A stretch of 64,000 bases of DNA from an uncultured bacterium (GCA_903824675.1 CAIJXV010000006.1:110695-174694); one strand, 5' to 3'. Shown: positions 40,492-50,935, counted from the stretch's first letter. A program made the numbers and translations. Notes: generated by a model from the letters alone, not told the origin.

Positions 40492-40695
40492 CGCCCTGCC
40501 GGACGCAACGGCAAATAAAAACTTGGCGAAACCTATTCCTTCCAGATACACTCCAACCGGCTTTATTTCGAAGCGGCGCCCTGTGGTGCTGATTGGAATG
40601 ATGGATAAAAAGAACCCTTTTTCGAGCCCTGAGTTTTCGCCGATGGCATGGGCGTGGCCCGGTATCGAGGGAATGTGGGGGGGCAGGAGAAAATA

Positions 40696-42078
40696 ATGAC
40701 GGACTATATTCTCAGAGAGCGAACCCTGTCGCTGGACGATTCATGGGATGTGATTGTGGTGGGCGGCGGTCCTGCCGGATGCGCCGCGGCAACGGCTGCG
40801 GCGCGGGAAGGCGCGCGGACGCTCTTGCTCGAGGCGACCGGTGTTCTCGGCGGCATGGGGACGGCGGGTCTGGTGCCCTGGTTCTGTGGCTATGATGATG
40901 GCCTCCAGATTGTCGCCCGAGGTTTGGCGGACCATGTTCGTTTTGCTCTTCGCGATCGCATGCCGCACCTCAAGTTGGTGATGGACGAGAATCCGCTGAC
41001 TTCGCCCTCGATCGACCCCGAAATCCTGAAACGAATTTATGACGAAATGGTCACTTCGTCCGGGGCCCAGGTCCTGTTTCATTCCTCGTTGTGTGCCGTC
41101 GAAAAAACAGCGGGAGGAACTGTTTCGGCCATCGTCGTCGCCAATAAGGCAGGTCTCAGCGCGTATCGGGCCAAGGTATATGTCGATTGCACAGGCGATG
41201 GCGATCTCGCCGCGTGGGCGGGCGCGCCCTTCGAGAAAGGCGACAAGTCCGGCGGCCTGCAACCCGCCACCCACTGTTTTGTGATCTCCAATATCGATGA
41301 ACAAGCGCTGGAAAAAGGACCCCGCATCCATTTCTACGATCCGGAAAGTCCCATTTGGAAAGCCATGCGGTCGGATAAATATCCCCTGATTGACGAATTG
41401 CATACGTGTAATCGGAAGATTGCACCCCGCACATTCGGTTTCAATACCGGGCATGTCTTTGACGTGGATAACACGGATCCCGCCAGCACCACGAGTGCCT
41501 TGCTACGGGGCCGGCAGATGGCCGCCCAATACCGCGACGCCTTTGCCGAATTTCATCCGGCCTTTGCGGAGGCGGTTCTGGTCGCCACCGGGAGTCTGCT
41601 CGGCGTCCGGGAGACCCGGCGCATCCTGGGCGACTACCTTCTGACAGTGGATGATTATCGCGCCTGCCGCGATTTCCCCGACGAGATCTGCCGCAACGCC
41701 TACGGCATCGACGTGCATGTTTCCCGGAAGGAGAACGAGGCGCTGACCAAGCTGAGTATTCCCGAGTTGAAGGAATGGAATAAGAACGCCACGCGCAGTC
41801 TTAAGCCGGGTGAGAGTTTCGGTGTTCCCTATCGATGCCTGACGCCCCATGGCCTGAAGAACGTGTTGGTTGCGGGACGTTGTATCTCCACCGATCGACT
41901 GGCATATGGGAGCATCCGGATCATGGCCTGTTGTCTGAACACGGGCGAAGCCGCCGGAATTGCGGCCGCCCTGGCCGGCGCCGGTTCCCTGGACGTGCAT
42001 GCGGTGGATGCGAAGGTTCTCCGCCGGAAGCTCAAAACCTATGGCGCTTTCCTGCCGGATCCGGCGGTCCAGCCCTAA
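40696..42078 (+). CDS. FAD-dependent oxidoreductase
   Basis: A 460-residue flavoprotein. The FAD-binding Rossmann motif is DVIVVGGGPAGCAAATAAAR, and the second FAD segment lies near RAKVYVDCTGDGDLAAWAGA. The C-terminal NTGEAAGIAAALA region completes the FAD pocket. It matches the FAD_oxidored family, whose members oxidise or dehydrogenate small molecules and are abundant in PVC genomes. The start at 40696 follows AGGAG. The gene interrupts a usually compact tilS-ftsH junction, and a repeat element lies upstream, so it may be a later insertion. The substrate is not known. Confidence 0.85.
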   Translation: MTDYILRERTLSLDDSWDVIVVGGGPAGCAAATAAAREGARTLLLEATGVLGGMGTAGLVPWFCGYDDGLQIVARGLADHVRFALRDRMPHLKLVMDENPLTSPSIDPEILKRIYDEMVTSSGAQVLFHSSLCAVEKTAGGTVSAIVVANKAGLSAYRAKVYVDCTGDGDLAAWAGAPFEKGDKSGGLQPATHCFVISNIDEQALEKGPRIHFYDPESPIWKAMRSDKYPLIDELHTCNRKIAPRTFGFNTGHVFDVDNTDPASTTSALLRGRQMAAQYRDAFAEFHPAFAEAVLVATGSLLGVRETRRILGDYLLTVDDYRACRDFPDEICRNAYGIDVHVSRKENEALTKLSIPELKEWNKNATRSLKPGESFGVPYRCLTPHGLKNVLVAGRCISTDRLAYGSIRIMACCLNTGEAAGIAAALAGAGSLDVHAVDAKVLRRKLKTYGAFLPDPAVQP

Positions 42079-42196
42079 GTCCGGGCGCTCGTTCCTGTAT
42101 CGAAAAACACCCGGCAAATACATTGTGGCCGGAGCGGGTTTCGTGTACAGTGATGGATCGAGCAAAACCAGTTTATAAATACTATTAAGGTAAGTC

Positions 42197-44155
42197 ATGG
42201 AATCGAAACCTGAAAAGCGAACGAAGGAAAACCCGGACCCGGCCCGGCGCCGGCCTGATCCCGAGACGCCCAAGATGCCCTTACGCGGACTGTTGATCTG
42301 GGTCGCGGTTTTCACCCTGATCCTGTTTAGTGTTCAATTTTATCTGCGCGAGCAGGAAAGTGTGGATCGGCTGTCCTACAATCCCGATTTCGTCAACCTG
42401 GTCGAGACCAAGAAAGTGACGGAATGCGAGGTGGTGCAGGAGGTTTCCGGGGGGCAATACATTATCGGGACCCGGCGGGATGTGGATCCGGTTTCCAAGA
42501 AGCCGCGGAAATTCCGGGTTGAAGTGGTCGTGACCGACGACCTGCCCCAATGGTTGCGGGCGAACGATGTGAAATTCCAATTCAAGCGGCAAAGTCCGGT
42601 GATGTACCAGCTGATATCCGGGCTTCTGCCGGTGATCCTGATCCTGGGATTACTCTATTTCCTGTTTGTGCGCCAAATGCGGGCGATGGGGAATGGGGCC
42701 ATGAGTTTCGGCAAGAGCCGGGCCCGGATGTTGACGCGCGACCGGAAACGGGTGACCTTTAAGGATGTCGCTGGGATTGACGAGGCCAAGGACGAGGTGG
42801 TGGAGATCGTCGAGTTTCTGAAAGATCCCAAAAGATTCCAAAAATTGGGCGGACGCATTCCCAAGGGGGTTCTATTGATGGGACCGCCGGGAACCGGGAA
42901 GACTCTTTTGGCCAAGGCGATCGCCGGCGAGGCGGATGTTCCTTTTTTTAGCATCAGCGGGTCGGATTTTGTCGAGATGTTTGTGGGGGTAGGGGCGTCC
43001 CGGGTGCGCGATATGTTCGAGCAAGGCAAAAAGAATGCGCCCTGCCTGATTTTTATCGATGAAATCGATGCCGTGGGCCGCAGCCGTTTTTCCGGGATCG
43101 GGGGCGGGCATGACGAACGGGAACAGACTTTAAATGCCTTGTTGGTTGAGATGGATGGATTCGACACCCAGGAAGGCATCATCATCATTGCGGCGACCAA
43201 CCGCCCTGACGTGCTCGATCCGGCGCTCCAGCGTCCGGGTCGGTTTGACCGTCAGATTGTGATTGATTTGCCGACCCTGGCGGGTCGGGAAGAAATCCTG
43301 AAGATTCATTCGCGTAATATTCTGTTGGACAGCAAGGTGGATCTCCAGCGCCTGGCGCGAGGAACACCGGGTTTTTCCGGTGCTGACCTGGCGAATCTTA
43401 TGAACGAGGCGGCCTTATTGGGCGCCCGCACCGGCAAGGATGTGGTGGTGATGTCGGATCTGGAAGAAGCGCGCGATAAGGTTCGATGGGGCCGTGAACG
43501 ACGGAGCCGGGTTCTGGACGACAAGGAGCGGCGGATCACGGCCATCCATGAAACCGGACACGCCCTGGTGATGAAACTGGTGGCGGAAAGCGAGCCGATT
43601 CATAAAATCACCATCATCCCCCGGGGGTCGGCCTACCTCGGTGCGACGATGCAGTTGCCGGAGAAGGATCGCTACACTCAGGGGCGGGTCAATCTCCTCG
43701 GCATGCTGGCCGCCCTGATGGGCGGACGGGCTGCGGAGGAGTTGATGTGCGGGGATATCACTACCGGGGCCCGGAGCGACTTGCGCGAGGCGACCCGACT
43801 GGCCCGGCTGATGGTCTGCGAATGGGGGATGAGTCCCGAGATCGGGCCCCAAAGTTTTGGCACTGGCGACGAGATGGTATTTCTGGGCCGCGAAGTGACG
43901 CGCGCCCAGACTTACAGTGAAGCGACAGCCCAGAAGATCGATGCGGAAACGGGCCGGATTTTGCGGGAGGCTTTTGCCCAGGCGCGACAGATTTTGGAGA
44001 CCCATCGGGAGGTGCTGGAGAAAATTGCCGCCGCCCTGATCGAGCGGGAAACGCTGGATGGGGTCGATGTTGACGATTTATTGAACCACGGCCGGATCCG
44101 TACGGACGAGGAGCGGTTGGCGGCGGAAGCCGCCGCGCCCGCGACAGTTACCTGA
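42197..44155 (+). CDS. ftsH: ATP-dependent zinc metalloprotease FtsH
   Basis: A 652-residue membrane AAA+ protease that degrades misfolded membrane proteins and short-lived regulators. Two transmembrane helices lie near residues 30-50 and 138-160. The AAA domain has Walker A GPPGTGKT, Walker [17 protein letters not shown] and the second region of homology RPGRFDRQI. The protease site is HETGH (His-Glu-x-x-His), with the third zinc ligand Asp in [14 protein letters not shown]. The start follows AAGG. It leads a gene row in which folP, cdaA and others follow closely. Confidence 0.97.
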   Translation: MESKPEKRTKENPDPARRRPDPETPKMPLRGLLIWVAVFTLILFSVQFYLREQESVDRLSYNPDFVNLVETKKVTECEVVQEVSGGQYIIGTRRDVDPVSKKPRKFRVEVVVTDDLPQWLRANDVKFQFKRQSPVMYQLISGLLPVILILGLLYFLFVRQMRAMGNGAMSFGKSRARMLTRDRKRVTFKDVAGIDEAKDEVVEIVEFLKDPKRFQKLGGRIPKGVLLMGPPGTGKTLLAKAIAGEADVPFFSISGSDFVEMFVGVGASRVRDMFEQGKKNAPCLIFIDEIDAVGRSRFSGIGGGHDEREQTLNALLVEMDGFDTQEGIIIIAATNRPDVLDPALQRPGRFDRQIVIDLPTLAGREEILKIHSRNILLDSKVDLQRLARGTPGFSGADLANLMNEAALLGARTGKDVVVMSDLEEARDKVRWGRERRSRVLDDKERRITAIHETGHALVMKLVAESEPIHKITIIPRGSAYLGATMQLPEKDRYTQGRVNLLGMLAALMGGRAAEELMCGDITTGARSDLREATRLARLMVCEWGMSPEIGPQSFGTGDEMVFLGREVTRAQTYSEATAQKIDAETGRILREAFAQARQILETHREVLEKIAAALIERETLDGVDVDDLLNHGRIRTDEERLAAEAAAPATVT

Positions 44156-44171
44156 GATTCCGGGAGCGGGG

Positions 44172-45032
44172 ATGAGCGTACGATCCGCATATTGGCAATG
44201 TCGGCACCGGCGTCTGGAGTGGACGGCGCGGCCTCTGGTCATGGCGGTGGTGAATGTGACGCCCGATTCCTTTTCGGATGGCGGACAATTCCTGGATTCT
44301 GCGGTGGCGATACGGCGGGGATTGGACCTGGTGTCCCAGGGGGTGGATCTGCTGGACATCGGCGGGGAGTCGACCCGTCCGGGAGCCGTGCCGGTGGCCG
44401 AAGACGAGGAGACTGCTCGAGTGGTTCCCGTGATCCGCGGTTTGCGTGAGCGGACAGGAATTCCGATCTCGATTGATACCCGCCATGCGAGTGTGGCGGC
44501 TGCGGCTCTGGCGGCGGGAGCCGACATCATCAATGATGTTACGGCGTTGACGCACGATCCGGCGATGGTTGACGTGGCACGGAAAAGCGGGGCGGGGGTG
44601 GTCCTGATGCATATGCGGGGGGAACCGGGGACGATGCAGGATCATCCGATCTACGGCGATGTGGTGGCAGAGGTGAAAGCCTACCTCGGCGAGCGTCTGG
44701 AGGCGCTTCGGAAGGCGGGACTGGATCCGGACTGCGTGGCGTTGGATCCCGGGCTGGGATTTGGCAAGACGTTCGAGCATAATCGGCGGTTGCTGGACGG
44801 CCTGCCTGCGCTGGCGGGGTTGGGGCGTCCCGTCCTGGTGGGGCTTTCACGCAAGCGGATGATCGGCCGGCTGACTGGTCGCGCGCCGGGGGACCGGCTG
44901 GCGGGGAGTCTGGCCGGGCTGGTATTTGCCGTGATGCGGGGGGCCCATATCCTACGGGTCCACGACGGAGCCGCTTCATTGGATGCGGTGCGAGTGACGG
45001 TAGGCCTGATGCGGGAGGAACGGTCGGCATGA
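44172..45032 (+). CDS. folP: Dihydropteroate synthase
   Basis: A 286-residue TIM-barrel enzyme joining p-aminobenzoate to the pterin diphosphate in folate synthesis, the target of sulfonamides. Signatures: VMAVVNVTPDSFSDGGQFLD near residue 26, DIGGESTRPGAVPV, ISIDTRHASVAAAAL, ADIINDVTAL, LMHMRGEPGTMQ and LDPGLGFGKTFEHN. The gene begins 16 bp after ftsH and its stop overlaps the ATG of cdaA by four bases (ATGA), which implies translation in one transcript. Confidence 0.96.
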   Translation: MSVRSAYWQCRHRRLEWTARPLVMAVVNVTPDSFSDGGQFLDSAVAIRRGLDLVSQGVDLLDIGGESTRPGAVPVAEDEETARVVPVIRGLRERTGIPISIDTRHASVAAAALAAGADIINDVTALTHDPAMVDVARKSGAGVVLMHMRGEPGTMQDHPIYGDVVAEVKAYLGERLEALRKAGLDPDCVALDPGLGFGKTFEHNRRLLDGLPALAGLGRPVLVGLSRKRMIGRLTGRAPGDRLAGSLAGLVFAVMRGAHILRVHDGAASLDAVRVTVGLMREERSA

Positions 45033-45880
45033 CCTGGTTGACGACATTGGATATTCCGGGCTGGCGCGCATGGATCGAAATCCTGATCATGTCCGGTCTC
45101 TTTTACTTCTTTTTTCTCATGTTCCGCGGTACGCGCGGGGCGCAGGTTTTGACCGGCTTGGTGATGGTGCTGGTGGCCCTGCTGGCGTTGACGCAGTTGG
45201 TTCATTTGAACACGTTAAACTGGATGCTGCGCCAATTTTTCATTTATGCCGCAGTGGGGGTGCTGATCATCTTTCAGCCTGAAATTCGGCGGGCGTTGGC
45301 GGAGATCGGACGAAAACCGGTGTTGCGGTCGGTTTCTGAAACCCGGGCGATGGTGGATGCTGTGGTGGATGCCGTATGCGACATGGCGAAGATGAAAATG
45401 GGGGCCCTGATTGCGATTGAGCGCGAAATCGGGACCCGATCAATTCAGGATACGGGCATCGCCATTGACAGCCGTGTCAGCGCCGATCTTCTGTTGAGCA
45501 TCTTCGTGCCGCGTACCCCATTGCATGATGGCGGGGTGATTTTGTGCGGAAACCGGATTGGCGCCGCCGCCTGTTTGTTTCCCCTTTCCCAGAGGGCGGA
45601 AATCAGTCGCGGATTGGGTACCCGGCATCGTGCGGCGCTCGGGTTAAGTGAGGAGACCGATGCGTTGGTGGTGATCGTTTCAGAGGAAACCGGGCAGATT
45701 TCGATTTGTAACCGGGGCGTGCTGACCCGGAGTTTTGATGAAGACAGTCTGCGGCGGACGCTGTTGAACCTGCTGATTCATAGTGACGAGCCTGATTCCC
45801 TCTGGCGGCGGTTGCTGCGTCAGATCAACCTGCGTTGGTCGGGTGGATCTTCAGGTCCCAAAACGGGGGAGATCACATGA
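45029..45880 (+). CDS. cdaA: Diadenylate cyclase CdaA
   Basis: A 283-residue membrane enzyme making cyclic di-AMP from two ATP. Three N-terminal transmembrane helices precede a coiled linker and the DAC domain (from about residue 95). The catalytic region is TPLHDGGVI with Asp167, where the usual DGA motif reads DGG, and the second motif GTRHRAALGLSEE (RHR) is intact. The neighbour downstream is a YbbR-domain gene, the known CdaR regulator pairing in Bacillota and other bacteria. Cyclic di-AMP here probably controls osmotic or envelope balance. Confidence 0.95.
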   Translation: MTWLTTLDIPGWRAWIEILIMSGLFYFFFLMFRGTRGAQVLTGLVMVLVALLALTQLVHLNTLNWMLRQFFIYAAVGVLIIFQPEIRRALAEIGRKPVLRSVSETRAMVDAVVDAVCDMAKMKMGALIAIEREIGTRSIQDTGIAIDSRVSADLLLSIFVPRTPLHDGGVILCGNRIGAAACLFPLSQRAEISRGLGTRHRAALGLSEETDALVVIVSEETGQISICNRGVLTRSFDEDSLRRTLLNLLIHSDEPDSLWRRLLRQINLRWSGGSSGPKTGEIT

Positions 45881-46824
45881 CGCTTTCCCGTTCCTGGTTT
45901 ATGCGTTTTTTCTTTCACCATCCCGAATTTAAAATCATGGCTTTTATGCTGGCTTTGGTGACGTGGTATGCCGTTCGGGATGCGACCAGTTTCGAGACCG
46001 TGGTGCGGGATGTCAAAATCGAAGTTCAATTGCGCGATGGCATGGCGATCCAACACCAATCTGCGTCGACGGTGGAGGTCACTTTGCGGGGCGCTTTGGA
46101 GGATGTTCAGCGGATTGACCATCGGCGGGTGAGGGTGATGGTGGATCTGCGCGATTTAGGCGTGGCGGAACGGCGTCAGGTGGTGTTGACGGATGATAAC
46201 GTGGAAGGCATCCGGGGGCTGACCGTGGTCGAATTGTCTCCTTCGCGTTTGTTGCTGGCGGTGGACCACGAGGATGAGAAGCGGGTGCCGGTCCGGGGTC
46301 GGGTGACCGGCAAACCCCAGTCGGGGGAAGTGCGTGATGTGGTCTGCGATCCCTCCATCGTTCTGGTCCGGGGGCCTGCGCAGAAACTCAAGACACTGGA
46401 AATTCTAGATACCGCTCCGGTCGATGTGGACGGGCGGATCAGTTCCTTTATTAAACGGGTGGGAGTTGTGCCTCCGGAAGACAACTGGCCGGCGCGGATT
46501 GAGCCAGCTGAAGTCCAGGTGAAGATTCAAATTTCGGGACAGAGCCAGCAGCGCGAGTGGCGGCAACTCCCGGTGGGGGTTCTATTGGAGCCCGGTTCCA
46601 CCCGACGGGTTGACTTGGAGCCGGCACGGGTTGATTTGACGGTTCAAGGCACGGCCGAGTCGTTATCCACCCTGCTGGTGAATCCGCCCCGGGCGTATGT
46701 CGATGCCGCCGGTTTGACGGTCGGGATTGCGCAAGAGTTGCCGGTTCGAATACAAGGAGTGGATGGAATGGGCGTGACCACGGGGACGAATCCGGACCGG
46801 GTGCGGGTGACGGTTCGGGACTAA
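45877..46824 (+). CDS. YbbR-domain protein, CdaR-like regulator
   Basis: A 315-residue single-pass membrane protein. A transmembrane helix near residues 19-38 (IMAFMLALVTWYAVRD) is followed by three or four YbbR repeats of beta-strand type (VDLRDLGVAERRQVVLTDDN, VVELSPSRLLLAVDH, VRVTVRD). In Bacillus and Listeria CdaR binds CdaA and modulates c-di-AMP synthesis. The gene overlaps cdaA by four bases (ATGA at 45877), consistent with that partnership. Confidence 0.85.
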   Translation: MTLSRSWFMRFFFHHPEFKIMAFMLALVTWYAVRDATSFETVVRDVKIEVQLRDGMAIQHQSASTVEVTLRGALEDVQRIDHRRVRVMVDLRDLGVAERRQVVLTDDNVEGIRGLTVVELSPSRLLLAVDHEDEKRVPVRGRVTGKPQSGEVRDVVCDPSIVLVRGPAQKLKTLEILDTAPVDVDGRISSFIKRVGVVPPEDNWPARIEPAEVQVKIQISGQSQQREWRQLPVGVLLEPGSTRRVDLEPARVDLTVQGTAESLSTLLVNPPRAYVDAAGLTVGIAQELPVRIQGVDGMGVTTGTNPDRVRVTVRD

Positions 46825-46913
46825 AGTGTGGGATCCGGCTAAATTGAGCATTGATTCCTCCGGTTCTTGGGGGTAGATTGCGAGACCGCAGGGAGACAAG
46901 GAGAGTGTTCGAC

Positions 46914-47519
46914 ATGAAGCGACAAATGGTGATGGCAACGGTTTTGGCCGCGGGGTGGTTGGGGGTGGCGTCGGCACAACAGCCGGCGGATGTGCCGCCT
47001 TCGGAACCCACCGCGGCTCGTTCATTGGTGGACAAGGCGCAGGCGTTGCAAGCCGATGATAAATGGAAGGAAGCCGTGCAGAATTTCGAAGCGGCTCATC
47101 GCGCGGAACCCACCAACGAGGCGGTGATCTTCGGTCTGGGAACGGCCTACAGTCAAGTGGGGCGGTATCGCGAGGGGCTGGACCTTTTACAGGATCTGTT
47201 AAAACGCGTACCGGATCATCCGTCCGTTCAGAATAACATTGCCTGGATTTACGCCAAGGCCACCGATCCGGCCATTCGCGATCCGGCCAAAGCCTTGCGC
47301 TATGCACGTCGCGCGCTGATGGTGACGCCGTCGGATCCCAATATCTGGAGCACCCTGGCCGAGGCCTATTACGCGGCAGGAGATTATCCCCGTGCCTTGC
47401 GAGTCGCCCGGCAAGCCTTCCAAATGGCGCGGTTATCCGGCGAGACCAATCTCAAGGCGCAGAAGGAATTACTCGAACGTTGCCGGACGGCCGCGGGACA
47501 GCCTCCGGCTGACGCGTAG
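46914..47519 (+). CDS. Exported TPR-repeat protein
   Basis: A 201-residue protein with a probable signal peptide (MKRQMVMATVLAAGWLGVAS, then AQQ). The rest consists of four or so tetratricopeptide repeats, such as WKEAVQNFEAAHRAEPTNEA, GRYREGLDLLQDLLKRVPDH and DPAKALRYARRALMVTPSDP. TPR proteins serve as scaffolds; this one may support the envelope or division proteins encoded around it. I chose the ATG at 46914 after AAGGAGAG. The specific partner is unknown. Confidence 0.8.
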   Translation: MKRQMVMATVLAAGWLGVASAQQPADVPPSEPTAARSLVDKAQALQADDKWKEAVQNFEAAHRAEPTNEAVIFGLGTAYSQVGRYREGLDLLQDLLKRVPDHPSVQNNIAWIYAKATDPAIRDPAKALRYARRALMVTPSDPNIWSTLAEAYYAAGDYPRALRVARQAFQMARLSGETNLKAQKELLERCRTAAGQPPADA

Positions 47520-47537
47520 AATCGGATCGCACGGCTT

Positions 47538-50204
47538 ATGGACACCGAAAAGAAACCCAGTGGCATTCGGGAAGCTTGGAGCATTCTGCTGTTTGCGCTG
47601 TGCATCCTGTTGTTTTTAAGTCTGATCTCATATGACTGGCGGGATATTCCCCTGCTTCGGGCGCCGCCGAACGATCCTCCCTCAAACTTCATCGGGTTGG
47701 CCGGCGCCTGGACGGCGTATCTGTTGTTGCTGGGAATGGGCTTGGGGGCCTATCTGGTCCCGGTTTGGCTCCTGATTTTTGGATTGATGGTGATCTTCCG
47801 GGGGGTGAGCCATATCCGGGCCAAAGCGGGGCTGGTTCTGGTATTAATGCCGGCTTTGGGTTGTCTATTCGAGTTGATGACCGATTACTGGACGACGTTC
47901 TGTGTCGAGTATCTGAATATTCAGGATCCCGGCGGGGTGTTGATCCAGTTTTTAACGCGCCGGATATTGGTGCCGCTGATGGGGGAGATGGGGACCTTCA
48001 TCTTGTCGATCACTTTGATCCTGGTGTCCGTGGTGCTTTTCCTGGGGATGGATGCGATTTTGGCCGGATGGCATCGTATTCGGAACACCTATCAGTATCT
48101 GCATGGCCGTCGCGAAACCCAATCCCTGAATTCGCAGGGACGCGTGGACGAGCCCTTGCTGCCGCTGGGGCCGATTCCTGAGCGGACTCGCACTCGGGCC
48201 TCTCGCGCCGAACCGGCCACCAGTAAACGCAGGGATCCGATCCCGGCCGATCCGGTGAAACCCGAGGAGGACGATGATGAGGTGGACGTCCAATCGACTC
48301 CGGCAGTGAATCTCCGGCGCGAAGGCCGGGGGGGAGAGACCGGGAAAAACCGGGGCATCGAATCGTCGGATTCATCGCTGCGGAAAGAGGTTCCCCCCTC
48401 CCGTAAGCCGGAGCCTGTCCCCGATGCATCCGAGGAGCCTGCGCCAGAAGGGGCGGTTGAGAAACCGCTGGCGCCGCGTCCGGTCCGTCGCAAACTCGAT
48501 CCCACTCCGGCTCCGACCGGCGAATCGCTGAATTCGCAATCGGTGCCCGCGCCCGGGGTCTACAAGTTGCCGCCTTTGGATTTGCTGGAAAAGAATGCGC
48601 CCCGCGAGCAGCCGATGTTGGGTGCCGATACGGCAACCACGTCACGGATCTTAATCAGCACCCTGGAAGAATTCGATATCAAGGCCTCGATCGAAAATAT
48701 CGAAGTGGGCCCGGTTGTGACCCGCTATGAGCTCCTGCCTGCGCCGGGGGTCCGGGTTGAAAAAATTGCCGGGCTGAGCAATAACCTGGCGTTATCTTTG
48801 AAAGCGACCAGCGTCCGGGTTCAGGCGCCGATTCCCGGGAAGGGTCTGGTGGGGATTGAAGTCCCCAATGTAACCTCGACCCCGGTGACCCTGCGGGAGA
48901 TTCTGGAAAGTTCGCATTGGACCGATTCCGGAGCCGCCCTGCCGCTGGTACTCGGAAAGGATGTGGGCGGAGCGGAGATGATCACCGATTTGGCATCGAT
49001 GCCGCATTTGTTGATTGCCGGCGCCACCGGTTCCGGCAAAACGGTGTGTGTGAATTCGATCCTGGCGGGCTTGTTGATGTCGCGCACACCGGACCAGTTG
49101 CGGTTGATCCTGATCGACCCCAAGATCGTGGAGTTTTCGAATTACAATGGGTTGCCGCATCTGCAGGCTCCCGTGATTACGAATGCCAAGAAAGTGGCGT
49201 TGGGCCTGCAATGGGCGATTAACGAGATGCAGCGGCGTTACAAGGTGTTTGCCAAGGCCGGAGTGCGGAACATCAAGGGATTCAATTCCAAGATGAGCCT
49301 GAAACAGGGCGAGCTTTTCCCGGCCGGTTCAACCGATTCCGATGTGACCAGCGACGATCAAAAACCGATGCCTTACATCGTCATCATCGTCGATGAACTG
49401 GCCGATTTGATGCTGACGGCCCAGGCCGAAATCGAGAATTCGATTGCGCGTCTTGCGCAATTATCCCGTGCCGTGGGCATTCACATGATTCTGGCCACAC
49501 AGCGTCCGTCGGTGAATGTGATCACCGGTACCATTAAAGCCAATTTCCCGGCCCGCATTGCCTTTCAAGTTGCGCAAAAGGTCGACAGCCGGACGATTTT
49601 GGATGCCAATGGCGCCGATAAACTGCTGGGGCGGGGCGATATGCTTTTCCTTCCGCCGGGGAGTAGTAAACTGGTTCGGGCACAGGGGGCGATGACCTCG
49701 GATGGCGATTTGCACAAGATTGTGGAATTTTATAAGGCACAGGTATTGGCTTTGTATCCGCCGCCGGTTTTCGATGCGGCGCGGGTTGAAAATCCGGCAC
49801 AACCCAAGAATGACCAGGGCGGGGCTCCGTCGGAGTCGGGACCTTCCCGTCCGCGTCCACCCGTAACGGTGGCGGCTTCGGAGGATGCGCCGGGTGAAAT
49901 GGCCAATCTGGAGGCCATGATCGAGGCGGGGGGCACGGGGAATGGCGACGACAATGAAAAGGAATTGATCGATAAATCGATCGAGATCATCCGCCAGACC
50001 CAGCGGGCCTCCACCTCAATGCTTCAACGCCGGCTGCGGATAGGTTACACTCGTGCGGCGCGGGTGATGGATTTATTGGAAGAGCGGGGAATTGTCGGAC
50101 CGGCCCGCGGTTCGGATCCCCGTGAAATCCTCATTGATTTGGACGGCGATATTCCGAATAATTCTCCGCAGTCAAACGGTGGTGAAGAGGAGGCGAGTTC
50201 CTGA
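47538..50204 (+). CDS. ftsK: DNA translocase FtsK/SpoIIIE family
   Basis: An 888-residue translocase that pumps chromosome DNA through the division septum. N-terminal four to five transmembrane helices span about residues 10-180, followed by a long Pro/Glu-rich linker to about residue 350. The motor contains Walker A IAGATGSGKTVCVN and Walker B YIVIIVDELADLMLTAQ, and LATQRPSVNVITG, as in FtsK. The C-terminal winged-helix gamma domain, which reads polar KOPS-type sequences, is present (STSMLQRRLRIGYTRAARVM). Its stop overlaps the next start by one base. Confidence 0.95.
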   Translation: MDTEKKPSGIREAWSILLFALCILLFLSLISYDWRDIPLLRAPPNDPPSNFIGLAGAWTAYLLLLGMGLGAYLVPVWLLIFGLMVIFRGVSHIRAKAGLVLVLMPALGCLFELMTDYWTTFCVEYLNIQDPGGVLIQFLTRRILVPLMGEMGTFILSITLILVSVVLFLGMDAILAGWHRIRNTYQYLHGRRETQSLNSQGRVDEPLLPLGPIPERTRTRASRAEPATSKRRDPIPADPVKPEEDDDEVDVQSTPAVNLRREGRGGETGKNRGIESSDSSLRKEVPPSRKPEPVPDASEEPAPEGAVEKPLAPRPVRRKLDPTPAPTGESLNSQSVPAPGVYKLPPLDLLEKNAPREQPMLGADTATTSRILISTLEEFDIKASIENIEVGPVVTRYELLPAPGVRVEKIAGLSNNLALSLKATSVRVQAPIPGKGLVGIEVPNVTSTPVTLREILESSHWTDSGAALPLVLGKDVGGAEMITDLASMPHLLIAGATGSGKTVCVNSILAGLLMSRTPDQLRLILIDPKIVEFSNYNGLPHLQAPVITNAKKVALGLQWAINEMQRRYKVFAKAGVRNIKGFNSKMSLKQGELFPAGSTDSDVTSDDQKPMPYIVIIVDELADLMLTAQAEIENSIARLAQLSRAVGIHMILATQRPSVNVITGTIKANFPARIAFQVAQKVDSRTILDANGADKLLGRGDMLFLPPGSSKLVRAQGAMTSDGDLHKIVEFYKAQVLALYPPPVFDAARVENPAQPKNDQGGAPSESGPSRPRPPVTVAASEDAPGEMANLEAMIEAGGTGNGDDNEKELIDKSIEIIRQTQRASTSMLQRRLRIGYTRAARVMDLLEERGIVGPARGSDPREILIDLDGDIPNNSPQSNGGEEEASS

Positions 50205-50935
50205 TGCGTACACTGGGCCAGATTTTTCGCGAAACCCGTGAAACAAAAGGGATCACGGCTATCCAGGCTGCCGAGATCACCCGCATCAAGCCCCAGATGC
50301 TGGATCACATGGAGGCCGATTTGTGGGCTAAGATTCCGGCGCCGATTTATGCCCGCGGGTTTATCAAAATCTATGCCGAATGTCTCGATTTGGCGCCCGA
50401 GCCCTTGATCGAGGCCTATACCCGTTGGACCCATACGGAACGCAAGCGCCCTCCGTTCATTGGCGAAGCAGAACCGGAGCCGGCCCCTTCCGTTTTAGCC
50501 CCGGTCATTCCTGCTCTTCGTCCTCCCGAACCTAAGCACCCCTTCCGGCCGGTGAAGGCTTCACCCCCGCCCCCTGCGGAGGAGAAACAACCGGTCTTGG
50601 CACCCGTGGCGCCGGTGCCTCCGGCTCCCCCCCGTCCCTCTTCTGTTCCCCGCCCGGCGTTTATTCCGTCGAGGGGAAACGTCTTTGCCGGAATGGGGCG
50701 TTATCTCAAATATATTCCGATCGGTCTGGTGATGATTCTGGCCGTCGTGTTGCTGTTTTCTGCGTTGAAACGGTGGGGCCGTTTATCCGGTCATTCCGAT
50801 CCTTCAGTTTCAGTCGCCGCCGGTGTTCGGGCTTCCAGCTCTTCCGGCAGCCATGAGACGACCTCAGGCGGCGGATCGTCAGGGCTGAAGCTGGCGGAAG
50901 ATCCGCCGGACACCTATTTAAACGATTCGCCTTGA
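50204..50935 (+). CDS. RodZ-like helix-turn-helix membrane protein
   Basis: A 243-residue protein with an N-terminal HTH_25 domain (TLGQIFRETRETKGITAIQA, then AAEITRIKPQMLDHMEADLW) as in RodZ, which links MreB to the membrane and keeps rod shape. A Pro-rich linker spans about residues 85-155, a transmembrane helix about residues 165-187 (IPIGLVMILAVVLLFSALKR), and a short Ser/Gly-rich tail. The usual periplasmic beta domain of RodZ is absent or very short. It is coupled to ftsK by a TGATG overlap. Confidence 0.82.
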   Translation: MRTLGQIFRETRETKGITAIQAAEITRIKPQMLDHMEADLWAKIPAPIYARGFIKIYAECLDLAPEPLIEAYTRWTHTERKRPPFIGEAEPEPAPSVLAPVIPALRPPEPKHPFRPVKASPPPPAEEKQPVLAPVAPVPPAPPRPSSVPRPAFIPSRGNVFAGMGRYLKYIPIGLVMILAVVLLFSALKRWGRLSGHSDPSVSVAAGVRASSSSGSHETTSGGGSSGLKLAEDPPDTYLNDSP

